Of a stretch of DNA of 64,000 nucleotides, positions 24,220 to 36,456 are shown piece after piece. Numbering within the stretch: the stretch's first letter is position 1; each line of letters starts with the position of its first letter. Source of the DNA: Armillaria gallica (taxonomy: Eukaryota; Basidiomycota; Agaricomycetes; Agaricales; Physalacriaceae); contig JBANDB010000008.1 in the NCBI GenBank assembly GCA_037576215.1, forward strand, positions 3,534,001-3,598,000, written 5' to 3'. The position numbers and the translations under genes are program-made. The notes beneath the pieces were generated by a model. It was given only the letters and a program-made list of their open reading frames with translations. It was not told the DNA's origin and did no database searches.

Positions 24220-27200
24220 ATGGATAGTTCCATGCTAGTGGCAGCTCAACTATCGTCTCTGTATCCATCTGTTCGCGCTGTCGGTGTTCCGATTCCAAGC
24301 TGTGGCATTGTCGACCCGCTGTTCTCTTACACACCGGATCAATCAAACCTCACCGAGCACTCGACATTTTCAACGGTGTTTCACTCAACAACAACCGGTA
24401 CCATCTTATTACGCGTACTCGAAGGTTCCCTGTTGGAGTTAGTGTCGCTGTCCGTCGACACAGTACCCGCTCGTTTCAGTCTACCGTCGCCCGTGCTGCC
24501 GTCTCCCGGGATATTCCTTTGGGAAGACCAGGAACTGCACATAATAGCAGTGACGGTGTCCGGATGTGTGTACCGTCTGGTGTTGCCCTTGCGTAATAGC
24601 AAGGATCTTTGGCGAGATGAAATCCAGAACGTCTGGACGCGTGAATACGTCATTACGCATCGAGTGGCAGGAATGAACGGCGTTGCTCACATTCACGGGA
24701 CCCATTGTGTGGCAATCGGGTTGGGGAATGGATCGTTGCTTAGGCTAGATACAGAATACATGGGATCCGAGGGTGGAGAAGGTGCCGTTCTTCATATGTG
24801 TCGTTTCATCTACTGATTGTTGAGTAGGAGAATGGACGGAGACGCTCTTCGCGCCGGGCTCATTTTTGTCTTCTCTGACCTCCTTCCTACCCGCACTTTC
24901 CACGGGGCCTTCTCATGCCGCAGAAATCGTTTCCATTACAACTCTGCCTTGGCCAACGGACATTGGCTCAGTGTGGTCAATTTCACGCGATCGTGTCGTG
25001 AGATTTTGGAAACCAAAGGTCGGCTGCATAGCATCAAAAGCACTCCCTGCCTTGCCCGGTAGAGATGTTACACCGTCGCCAGGCCCTTCGACGAATGGAG
25101 TAAGCAACAACGCTTTACTGGAGTCCGGTCGTCAAAACTTCCTGCGCGCATTTTCCGCCGATTCCGACGATGATCGCATTTACCTTCTTGCCTTCATCCC
25201 TACACCAACTCTTCACGCATCCGGAGGTAACTTCCATCTTCTTATCGCAGATTCAGACCGTCTCCAAGAGATTGGGACGATTCCTTGCTCGACAGAAAGT
25301 GCCCATTGCAGTTTACAAGATTTTACAGTGATCGGAGAAACGCTACACGTTTTGTGGGATCGACAGGGTCAGTCTGTGGTTGACCGCACTGTCATACCAT
25401 TTAAAGATACCGACCTTGAACCCCAATGGAAGTCAGCATCTTATCCTCACGAAGTTGAGCTGACACCTGCATACCTCGAAGAAGTCCCTCTTCCGCCGGG
25501 ATCGCTGACGGGCAAGTGCTTCGAAGTGATAATGCGACCTGGGATGTTCTCTCCGTTCACACTGCGCACGGCAATTGATGACTATACGAGTGGCTGCCTC
25601 TCCCTTCCTGGAACCCCCGCGCCGCAGTTGCAAGTGAATTACGCTACTGTTGGGGAGCATATTGCCGCCGTGGTTGGATGCACAGTAACGCTGCATCATG
25701 ACCCACAGACTGGCGCTCTTCTGCATGCTGAATATTGGAATGCATTCAAGCGAGATTGGGAAGGCTTCATCGCTCTTTGCCGAGAGATTGAGCGTCGTTC
25801 ACGGCGACCTCTTTCATTGGGTGTCGGAGCCAATGGTGACGTCATCGTCGTTGAACGAGAACGGGTCGCCTCCCTCGTAAATGAAGACTTGGCCATTCGA
25901 CTATACAACGCTCTTAGGCATGGGGCCCCAGAGCTTGAACCTCAATGGGCTATTTTTGGTGCGATGGAGAGTTTGCGGCGAGTGCTAGGCGTTCAGATGA
26001 TGTTGAACTTGGAAAGTTGTTTGGTCGACGTCATGCACCAGGAAATTGCATTTTCTCTTGCTGATATCATCCAGGATCAAGCCATTCGTCTGAAATTCAA
26101 TGAAACCCTGGATGAGGAGTTTCGTAGCTGGTTATTAGGCCGGCTCAGGAGTATGTCCAGCTTGTCTGACGAAGTTCGTGCTATGCTCGATTATGTGGGC
26201 GGGTTGGAAACAGGTGTCAAGAGGGAGGATGATGAGCCAACTTCTGTTCCCTCGCCTCGTTCACAATGGACCAGAGCAATCACTGCATCATATGTTATCG
26301 CCACAACAAATGCACGCTACGACCTATGCCTTTCCATAGTCACTCTGCTCTTCTTTCTGGCGCCAGAATTAGGTCAATGGGACCCTTCGTTGCTAGCCGA
26401 GGTTTTCGCTCTCTTTCGAGGGACTGCCATCATGAGATACGTGATTAGGCAACCCTCTAGTCTTCCCGTCAAGCCTCTTGTGGAGGATGGTTCCGCATCC
26501 GATGATGTTGTCTCACTCATGCAGAATATGCATGTATCACGGAGCCGTGGAGAGACTGCCCAGTCTTTCTCTCTCATCCATCGACTCTTGGATTATTTCG
26601 GTGACAGTCAAGTCGGGCTACCTGGGGCTGCGCATGGTTTCCTAGACACGGCTGGGCTTTTGCAATCCGTCTCACTTTCACATGCGACTAGTAACGAAGT
26701 TGTATTCTCCGAGAAGCTTAGGCAATTGGGGTACTTCCAAGCTGCTTTGCAGGTACTGTCCTGGCTTCCGAGAACTGCGGGAGCCACATACGTTCTTGCT
26801 CGTCTGTATCTCAATGTCGGTCGCTCAGACGATGCGGCATTGCTACTGGAAAAGCTTGCTGGATGTTTAGGTATGGTTAGCCAATATTTTTGGTCCGCAG
26901 GAAATTCATTATCGGTATAGGTGTAGATGGTGCGATGGTCGCTGCAGACAAAATGGTACTGTCACTCGTCCTAACCGAGCTTGAGCAGTTAGGTGACTGT
27001 TACCACTTCTATATCCACGCGGCGGGGCTTTTCAAAGCAAAATCACTGGTATACCAGGAGACCCTCTTCACACAGCTTGCGATATCCGTGGCCCCTTCGG
27101 AGATAGACACCACCGCCCTGTGGGCGACGGTGATCAAAGGGTATACGGAGCTTGCTTTGTACGATGATGCTTATGCGGCTTGGATTTCCACCCCCAATGA

Positions 27201-28768
27201 GAAGCAGTGAGAAGTGTATTCAATTCTTCTTTTATTTTTGCTAAAGCTCTACAGAAAACGGGAAAGCGTCAGTCAATTAGTGTATCGAATGTGCGAGGAT
27301 AATGCCGCACAAAAATTGATGACGTTCAATTTCACGGGGTTCGCCGATGAGGTCGAAGACGCTCTCTCATTCAAAGTTCGCAATGTGGATCCTCGAAGCC
27401 GGCCGAACTACGCCAAAATATTGTACGGTTGGTACACAAGTCGAAGCGATCACAAAAATGGTGCGTCCTGATGTTTGACAACTAATGTCAACTAAATGGT
27501 TTTGTCAGCTGCCCTGACAATGTACCAACGTGCGCGGAAGCTTCGTGAGCTCCTCAACATGGATTCGCCTACGTCGTTGGCGGACGACGCGTTGCAGTCA
27601 TATCTACTTGCGATAAATTCCTTGTCTCTGGCGGACCCGACAAATGCCTGGATCTTAATACCTGGATCTATCGATAGTGAGCATGAGGTAAGTAACTATT
27701 TTCTTTCTAATATAATTGCCGTAACCTGTTACTCACGTATTGGACTAGCCTAGGAAACGTCGAAAAGTCAAACGGATACCAGAGTCAAAGTACACTCCAG
27801 GTAAATATGAGAACGAAATTGTCCATCTAGAGGATGTCCAGTACGAGTATGCGCTTCTATCTGCTCAGGTGGATATCGTCCAGCGTCACTCTTCTGCAGG
27901 CCAGTACCCCCAGTCACCAATGCTTTTCTATATTTTTACTTACTCTCCGGAAAACAGAGTTCCCACTTCCACCCGCCTCGATCGTTCTTCGGCTCGTCCA
28001 ACTGAATTGCTTCAATCTCGCCATGACTACTGCACGCAGTCTCGACGTGGACATGTCCGAACTGTTCTCTCGTTTGACAATTCAATGCTTGCGACTTTCA
28101 CGGGACCCAGACTCTTTAAGGTACGTCCTTTACGACAATGACGTTGCCTCATGAACCATAATTATCCTCTAACAGCCTAGAAGACCATTCCGAGTGGTTG
28201 TTCACCGACAAGGTATCTTCCTGGTCGGGGACGCCGGCAGAGAAAGGATGGAAATATCTCCGGCATTCTCTTGAATGTCATGACCACGCCGAGACAGACT
28301 ACCGGTATTCAAAGATCGTCCTGGAAACTATAATGCAGCATCAAAAGTCGCCTCCTCCTCCGTGGCTCGTCAGTTTTTTGGAGGTAAGTAAATCTGATTG
28401 AAAGCTTCTCGAACGGCACTGACAGATAGACGTTTTAGGCTCATCATCACGAGTACCTCATTCGCATTAATCTACGCTATGAAAACTTCAATCGCGCTAT
28501 CGACCATACCTTATCTTTGATACGCAAAGTTCGTATTGAATAGCATCTGTCGATTTGTATTTGCTAACCAGTTGACTTACAGGAAGAAGCTCGTTTAGCG
28601 CGGGATCCTCCCAAGAACACCTCCGCTACTTGGCTCCCTTATGCGATTATTGATCAAGTTATTGTCGCAGCAGCAGAGCAAGACGTAGAACCTCCGCACT
28701 TGTCGGTCCTCCAGTCCGAAGTTACTAGCCGGATGAAAAGGATGCAAAAGCTCAGCACATTCAATTAA
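24220..28768 (+). CDS. NUP120: Nucleoporin Nup120/Nup160, Y-complex scaffold
   Basis: Large scaffold protein of the nuclear pore outer ring (Y complex) with an N-terminal beta-propeller and a C-terminal alpha-solenoid. Starts MDSSMLVAAQLSSLYPSVRA. Exon 2 (about 24829-26870) carries the propeller end (WPTDIGSVWSISRDRVVRFW) and the first helices (GRLRSMSSLSDEVRAMLDYV). Exon 3 starts at 26948 (DKMVLSLVLTELEQLGDCYH). Later exons give KRIPESKYTPGKYENEIVHL, ALLSAQVDIVQR, EFPLPPASIVLRLVQLNCFN, LAMTTARSLDVDMSELFSRL and SPPPPWLVSFLEAHHHEYLI, ending MKRMQKLSTFN at 28768. The order matches Nup120. One intron, 27900-27957, appears to start with GC (GCAG|gccagt). Some exon borders are inferred from frame continuity. 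It converges with a Zn2Cys6 factor 227 bp away. Confidence 0.88.
27900..27957 (+). other. Probable GC-AG intron in NUP120
   Basis: Joining GCAG|gccagt to acag|AGTTCC gives HSSAEFPLPPASIV in the conserved frame. The GT at 27904 gives the wrong phase. The donor is weaker than the usual GCAAGT consensus, so this is tentative. Confidence 0.55.
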
Positions 28769-28995
28769 ATCTTGTGTATATCTCTTGTCGTACCATGCTG
28801 TCCTTTAGCTTTAGTCATTATCTAATTTATGTATCTCCCTCCCGGGCCATTACAAACGGCTAGAATCGTATTCGGCGAAAGCAGTTATAAGGATCATCTG
28901 GTAGTACATACAGATTTACAATATCCCAGACAACTAAGGTGTATATACCGTATGTCAAACAAATAGGGCAAGAAGATTAATAATTCAGAGCACGG

Positions 28996-31840
28996 CTAAC
29001 GACTATGCCGACTAGATGGCTGCACATTAGGTGCTGCACCGGACATCCCCTCCAAGAACTGCGTCCACTCGCCCTGCCCGAACCCTACCGCCGCGCCCCA
29101 CATTGACGCGTCGTCCACATGTGCATAAGAAGAGTTGCTGTACCTAGAATTCTCACCATATATCTGCTGCTGCTGCATCAGTATATATGGATCTGGCTGA
29201 TACGTCGGCGTGGAGATGTTCTGCCCGCTCTGGCTAGACACCATCGAAGGCGACAAATGTAGCCCCGGCGATGAGTGTATCGTACCCGGTATCGACCCTT
29301 GATATCCGGTATGCGGTGTCCCTTGGAGGTTAGGTGTCTGTGCCTGCAGAGGGTCGTACTGCCTCGGCGGAAGCGTGGTCACCATCTGCATAGGAGGGCT
29401 CACAGATGAACCGGCCGGTGAATCTGCAGAGCCTCGACCACTAGAAATAGATTCACCATACCGCCGTGGTCCATGCGAGTCATGATACGGGAACGCGAGT
29501 TTGCGGACTAGGCTGAGGACGTGCGCGCGCTCTTTATCCCTGTCTTCCGAGTTGAGATGTGTGAGCTCGCCGGAGTATAGCGGTGAGATGGCTTGCAAGA
29601 TGTCGTATGCCTTGTCTGCAACAGCACTCCCTCGAGCCTGTTCCAACGTCGACAGTGCCTTCCGAATACTGGCACGGAACAGTCCAGCTCCAGGCTGATC
29701 TGGATTGGCAATCAGCTGGAATGAGAAAAACATCGCTGCCGAGAAGCAATGGAAGGTGCCCCAGTTCATATGTCCCGGTACCGCAAGTGACGAGTTTGCT
29801 AAGAAATCAGGGCGTGATTGGCCGACCATCGTGATCAGCTTGTCGGCGGCGCTGACAGAGATTTCTAAACTTTCGGCGGCGTTTTGGGTATCGACGCGTG
29901 ATGATGATGATTGGTGGGCGCAGGCGGCGTATGGACGATGGAGGGTGAATCGGATGTGATAATATGATGTTCGTATTATAACACTCTGGACGCCTTGCCG
30001 ACGCATGTCGTTGTTTGTTGACGCCAAATTTCGTGCGACCCGGTATTCGTCGAGATCCAGTTCCGCCGGAAGATTATCCATCCATTGGGTTAATGCGCGA
30101 TCGTTGGCTTGTACACTCTCGTATGGTACGGGGCGTATAGAGACGGCGTCATCCATAATGTCACCCAATATATACGCGAGACGGAAGAGTGCAATGTTCG
30201 GGAGGTACAGTCGACCCGTCTTGTCTATAGCAGGGTCGCAGTACGATGGTAGTTGAGTGTCGAAATGATGCGAAGCAATGCAAATTGGCCGCCCAAACAT
30301 GAAAGCCTGCCATCTATGTGGATTAGTCAGTTGCAGTGGATCAAATAAGCTCAAACGCTTCCTACCGCTCAAGTAGAATGATATGCCACCAGGCCCATCT
30401 CCGCCGCTCCGCGACATCCCGATGCATTCGCCATTTCCCAGGGTCTCTATGTAAGCCCAAGGCTGTACCTATTGACACCAATTCCCCTCGTATCTGCCAG
30501 ACCTGCTCGCTCTCTGTTTTCGCCAATGTAAGATAGTGGCACTGGATTAGGAGCAACTCGACCAGTTCAATATTATACTTTTTGCTCTCAGCATGCCGCC
30601 GTTGTAATGCCATTTGAGAGACATCAAAAAACTTGTTCCCTTGTTCCTGTGGAGTCTCAGAGAACTGTTCCAAAAGCTGATGGTCTGATGGCAGGTAGTG
30701 GGCTGCTACCCCCATGATAACGCATGCAGTAGCAAGGACAATCCGGTCGGCAGACTTTCCGCTTTTAAAACGATCCCACTGGGATGAGAACGCCTTTTCA
30801 TTGACATGCCGATAGACCCAGTTGCAGCATTCAAAGTAGAAGGTGATAAGTCCGTCGATGACGTCAAGGGAAGGTAGCATTGCAAGGAGGTCGCGATCGT
30901 ACTCCGGAGGGAGAGCTGCAAATTCCTCAATGGTCCTTTCCTGGCTGCCGTGCCGACTGTCCGCTGAATCCGAATCAGCCTTGCTTTCCTGCAATGTCAA
31001 GACGTAAGTATGCAACAGTACACCACAAGCAGCATTACTTGCCCCTCCAAGAAGATGGGTAGCGGCACTTGTCGGGCCCGCGTAGAGACCGCCTTGCCCT
31101 GAGCTAGCAAGCATACCTGGAGCATTGTTGGCAGACCCCTCACCCATGTCCGGATCAGGTAGCTCCTTCTTAGGCACGAAATTGGACGGCTCGCCCTGTC
31201 GTCTGGGGGTGACTGTGGGGGGGCGCGACGTCGGGAAGACATAGGACTCGAGAAGATTAAGCGAGTGCCGTACGCGAGCGAATTCCTGGGCAGGATCAAC
31301 ACGGGTGAAGGAACTGTAGAGTAGAGAGTCATGCAACATTGGTATATCACGAGGCGGGAGTTGGTTGGACGCAGGAGGAAGAATCGTACGTCAGAACGGG
31401 GATATATCGAAGACTGATAAAGACGTACGGACGATCATCGCCACGGAGGCCATCACTACTTCTCTCATGACCTCGCGCATCCGCGTAGCATGAAGCAGCA
31501 GTCCCTGCACCAGTCAGCACCGACCCCAGAATGAGCCTCGCCGGAACTTACCTCGTAGCACACAGGACGAGCATGGCCTGTTCCTAAGCACACAGATAAG
31601 CTTTCTAGGTGGATATATGCGCGAAAAGCGAGCAGTAGAGACGCACCTGTCGCATTTTAGTTTGCTATTTCGACAGGGTTCGCAATTAATGGCCTTTCGA
31701 GCGCGTTTCTGCGGTCTCGAGTCCGCGTTCTGCTCCCCAGGCTGCGGAGATGACCGCTGACGGACAGCCCCAGTAGTCGAGGACCTAGAAGGCTTGGGCC
31801 GCGGAGGTACAGGTGCAGTCGTGGATAAGTCGTCAGGCAT
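28996..31840 (-). CDS. Zn2Cys6 fungal-specific transcription factor
   Basis: Nuclear DNA-binding regulator. Start taken at MPDDLSTTAPVPPRPKPSRS; an upstream extension begins only at a non-ATG codon. The basic leader (RPQKRARKAI) and binuclear zinc cluster NCEPCRNSKLKCDR, then NRPCSSCVLRGTAASC, span three exons and supply six cysteines. A spacer follows, then the fungal_trans region: DVIDGLITFYFECCNWVYRH, RIVLATACVIMGVAAHYLPS, WQIRGELVSIGTALGLHRDP and ERRRWAWWHIILLERWQAFM. The C-terminal third is Gln/Ser/Pro-rich (QQQQIYGENSRYSNSSYAHV), as in activation domains. Ends PSSRHSR at 28996. The regulated pathway cannot be told from this sequence, and neighbours give no cluster context. Confidence 0.9.
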
Positions 31841-34189
31841 CGGTGATGTGTTTTCCAAGATTAAATGATCAGAGAATCCAGGTCGGTGCGGCCGTAGGAA
31901 GTAGGCGAGTTCGGTATTGGGCCTCGCGGCGAGCAGCTCGACGCGGAGTCGTCGGCGGCAACGACAACGACGACGGGTAACGAATGCACAGGTGTTGGTT
32001 GAAAAGTAAGCAAGGGACGGCAGGGCTAACAGGGTGTGTCAAGGTGGACGATCGCACCCTTTCCGTTTTTGATATTCAAATTATTTATATTTATTCACCA
32101 ATCGACATTTCCCAAAATATTTATTTCCTTCTGCAAATCAGTCCTCCTCGTTCCTGCTCAGAAAGCCTGCCTGACAACTTGGCATTCAGTCTTGATCCAT
32201 ACAAGCTTTTCTGCCCCGTCTTCCGAGGTAAGATTTTTCTGTCAGCACCTTTTTACTTTCAGAGTATCCGGGGGACCTCGACGTCAATTCAATCGAGATC
32301 TGTGAGGACCGGCGTGTTCTCGGTTTGCCGATCTTCCTCCGCCGTTCGCCGGTGATTACCTGAAACGCCGTGGAAAGTGACCACCCGATCGAGTATTTTT
32401 GCAGCATTCTTGGGTCGTTGCACAGACAGAAGTCGCAGATCCCGACCAAAACATCGTTTTCTCAGTGCTGTATAATACTAAACTGGGCGGAAATGCCCGC
32501 TATCGCCAGATGATATAATCCGGGTGGAAGAGCGGAGAAGGGCAAATATCCTGTTCATAAGCATCCGTTGAAGCACATGGCGAATGCCTACTCCCCGACA
32601 ACCCTCCACCAGGCCGACATTGAACTCCATGAGCCAGGATTGCCAGCTTGTTATATTCTCCTGTTATCATACTGTTTGGTCTTGTGCGACTCAATTCCCA
32701 AAGCGAACAGCAGGGCCACTAGCAGGGTAGTTAGTGTATTTTGATTAGTCGAGCCAGAAGGTAATCATCATGCGTCAACTGCGAGGGTGTCGTATCGAGA
32801 TACACCTAACACTTCAACGGATTAGTGGCGGAACCAACTTGGCAGACAGTCCGAACGACAAGGCTTCAAGTGACTGATTGCGTTTTGAAGGGGGCTTTCG
32901 CTCGTATTGCTGGGGGAGAGGCCCGAGTCCTGTCCAGTTTCTGATCCGTTCTCCTTAACCAGCAATACGTAGGAGAGGCCTGTGTTCCGTCCGACTGTAC
33001 TATACTGAACCCGGTGAAGTCGGAACCTGTATACGAGCGACAGAATGATATGGTTTCCAAAAGCAGTACGTTATCCGCTATTGTTCGCAGAGTTCGAGAA
33101 GTAGCCGGGATGGGCGAACTAGCCGCAGTCTATCCACGCATTCAATGAAGAAATCAACATGACGAGCTGCTGCCCACCCAGAGCAGAGAAGCATGGGGTT
33201 TGATTTTCCCCGATAAATCAAAGCGTATATATTTAAGGGCAACAGTTGGGGTCCATCTGCTACAAGCGCCGTGCACTTGAGTCTATTTGAAGCTATCAGC
33301 ATGATTACATACCCATTTAGAAGAGGGCACTTGATATCAAAGAGTAGAGACTACCGCAATATATTGCTCCTACGTACCAGGATTTTGAAAATGTGAAGAA
33401 GGTCGGAAGACAATGACAAAAAACTCTCAAGGGACAAAGTCAGTGCAATCTACGGGATCACTGAAGATGCAAGACCTACTATCGATGGAGCGCTAGAAGA
33501 GGCGGGAGATGAACATACGTAGATATATTTATAGGGACGACGGGAACCCTTGAGAGTCTGATGCCAGATGCACTGATAATTCGCGCATATACATAGCAGC
33601 ACATGAGACGCAAGCAGTCTTTTGAATCATCACAGGTAGCGCCACAGAAGACAACTTAGACTCTTTCGAGCTCCCCACGAGGCCTCTGGGCACTTGACCC
33701 AAGACATATGGACATTCTGCAACTCCGAGGAGATCAGTATCAACAGAACCCCAGATACAAGTCGCCTGAGTGGATTTGCGCCGGCACTCATTCGAAATAC
33801 CGCAAGAACACCGACACGAGGCAGATGCCACATAAGATGAAGGTCAGAGTTTCGCAGGAATATAAGTATGGTGCCCAACAGTTTTGCTGAAGGGATACTG
33901 AGACATGTATTATTACTCAACTCAGAATACCCAGATGCTGGAGAGGTTCCGGTAAGCGCGCAGGTGAGATTGGTACCATGAATATACTTTACCTTATTGT
34001 TGAAGCGTACTCCCTGCGCAGATGGTGGTTCTAAGGCAAAAGACAGTCCCTCATTGACTCGGAGTCGTCCGACTGGTTGACGCGCCGGACCGGCAACGTG
34101 ACCGAGAACGTGATCGTAAATTCTAGAAGGAACTCCCAGCGCTGTCTATACAAGTCAGCCAGTTTCTCTTTTCTTCCACCACCTCCACC
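31841..34189. other. Gene-poor intergenic region
   Basis: About 2.3 kb between the Zn2Cys6 factor start and the STI1 start (divergent). The outer parts must hold the two promoters. The interior (about 32.5-33.9 kb) has short frames on both strands, the longest near 100 codons (33529-33831 and 33630-33920, minus), without recognisable features. Confidence 0.4.
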
Positions 34190-36456
34190 ATGGCTGACGT
34201 GCGTAGTACGTTTCTCGCTTCTCCGGATCATCCTCTATTAACTTCTCTACAGGCAAATGTTCTAAAAGACCTGGGCAACAAGGCCTTTTCCGCAAAGGAA
34301 TACGATAAAGCAATCGATCTTTTTTCGCAGGCGATAGCCATCGATCCTAAGAATCATGTTCTATATTCTAATCGTAGTGCGGCGAAAGCTGGGAAAAAGC
34401 AGTGGGCTGAGGCGCTGGCCGATGCAGAGCAGGTGCGGCGTTATTGGATGTGATTATAATCCGACGAGTACCAATGGTTAAGCATCCAGTGCATTGTTGT
34501 TAATCCCTCATGGTCGAAAGGATACGCCCGGAAGGGTGCCGCTCTGCACGGCGAAAGGAGATATGATGACGCTATCGCTGCGTACGAGGCCGGCTTGAAG
34601 CTTGAAGATAGCCCTGCATTACGCAAGGGTTTGAAGGAAGTTCAGGACGCCAAGTGTATGCACGTTTTCTTTATCTTTTGGTGTTCTGCTGAGTGACTAT
34701 GGGATGTTAGCGGCGGATGCATCTGAGGATGCCCTGGGTCTCGGGAAAATGTTCACGGACCCTAATCTTTTTGCTAAATTGGCGGCGAATCCTAGGACGG
34801 CGAAGCACCTTGCAGACCCCAATTTTGCACAGATGGTGAGGTTCATTCTACATGCTATCGACTATTTTCTGAAAACTGGTTTTGTAGCTTCAAATGATTC
34901 AGAAGAATCCCGCCTTAGCTAACAGGTATGAACCGAGACCTTCGACTGCTTTGCCTTACATTGATATTGATATTTTTAGTTTACTTTCGGGTGGCGATCC
35001 TCGAATGATCGATGTCCTGGGGGCTTTAATGGGCATCGATATGCAAGCTTTTAACCGGCCTGAAGGATCCGATGAATTGCCTGAGGGTTTCTCTAAGGTC
35101 GATCCATCAGCTCCGACATCATCTCCGCCACCTCCGCAGCAAGCGGCTTCTTCATCCCGGCCTTCCGCTTCGACGTCGGCGCCTCCCCCGCCCGCTTCTG
35201 AGGATGTGGAGATGGACGAGGAGGTTGCCGAGGAAGCTAAGGCGAAGAAAGAAGCTGGAGAAGCAAAGAGGATTGGGGGTGAAGCGTACAAGAAGAGAAA
35301 CTTTGATGAAGCCTTGCAGCAATTCCAGAAAGCATGGGACTTGTGGCCAAAGGATATTACTTTCCTCACCAATTTGGCAGGTGAGCACTTCGTACGCAGC
35401 GTTCTATTTGCAATTAATGACCTTCGACAGCTGTGTATTTCGAACAAGGAGACTACGATAAGACTATTGAAATTTGCGAGAAAGCAGTAGAAGAAGGTCG
35501 TTCAGTAAGCACTTATCTTTTCTCTTGTTGAGCCGACCCTTACCTATGTCGTCACTCATACAGCTTCGTGCAGACTACAAGCTCGTCGCGAAAGCATACG
35601 GTCGTATAGGAACAGCGTACTCAAAGAAAGGCGATCTTCCTTCCGCGGTAAAGTTCTACGAAAAATCTTTAACGGAGCACCGTACTCCGGATATATTGAA
35701 CAAACTCCGCGAAGCTGAGCGGGCAAAAGCAGAAATAGATCGTCAGGCTTACATCGACCCCGAGAAGAGTCACATTGCGAGAGAAGAGGGCAACAATCAA
35801 TTCAAATCCGGTGACTTTGCAGGCGCGGTGAAGTCGTACACCGAGAGTATCAAGAGAGATCCGACCGATGCACGAGGATACAATAATCGGGCTGCCGCGT
35901 ATACAAAACTGGTCGCCCTTCCAGAAGCCCTGAAAGATGCCAATGAAGCCATTAAGATTGACCCTTCGTTTGGTGCGTGCTTTCTCTGGTGTTTCACGTC
36001 AAAGAGCGTTTGGCTAACCCGTTGTTCGAAAACGCAGTCAAAGCCTACATCCGAAAGTCCAACATCTTGTTCTCCATGCGTGACTATACCAAGGCTCTGG
36101 AGGCTATACAGGAAGCTACGGATCATGATACTGAGCACAAGCACTCGGGAGAGATCTCACAGCAGGAGTTGAAGCTTCAGCAGGCCATCTGGAACCAACG
36201 GGGTAACGAGACACAAGAGGAGACACTGGAGCGAGCGATGAGAGATCCCGAGGTTGCTGTAAGTTCTTCATAGCTTTCACTCTGTTAAAAGCTCACATGA
36301 TCTATTATACAGGGCATTATGAACGACCCTATCATGCAGCAAATTCTCCAGCAGGCGCAGAGTGACCCACAAGCATTACAGGATCACATGAAAAACCCCG
36401 TTGTGAGGGGCAAGATTCAAAAACTGATCAATGCGGGAATCATTAGGACGAGGTAG
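34190..36456 (+). CDS. STI1: Hsp70/Hsp90-organising co-chaperone Sti1/Hop
   Basis: TPR adaptor that passes clients from Hsp70 to Hsp90 in the cytosol. Exon 1 is 34190-34198 (MAD only). Intron 1 (34199-34252) is 54 nt, a multiple of three without stops, so a naive reading adds 18 false residues. TPR1: DLGNKAFSAKEYDKAIDLFS to KGYARKGAALHGERRYDDA. DP1 motif: NLFAKLAANPRTAKHLADPN. A Pro/Ala linker follows, then TPR2A (RIGGEAYKKRNFDEALQQF, AVYFEQGDYDKTIEICEKA, AKAYGRIGTAYSKKGDLPSA) and TPR2B (REEGNNQFKSGDFAGAVKSY, GYNNRAAAYTKLVALPEALK, KAYIRKSNILFSMRDYTKAL). DP2: EVAGIMNDPIMQQILQQAQ, ending KLINAGIIRTR. All expected modules are present in order, at the family's usual length. Confidence 0.96.
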
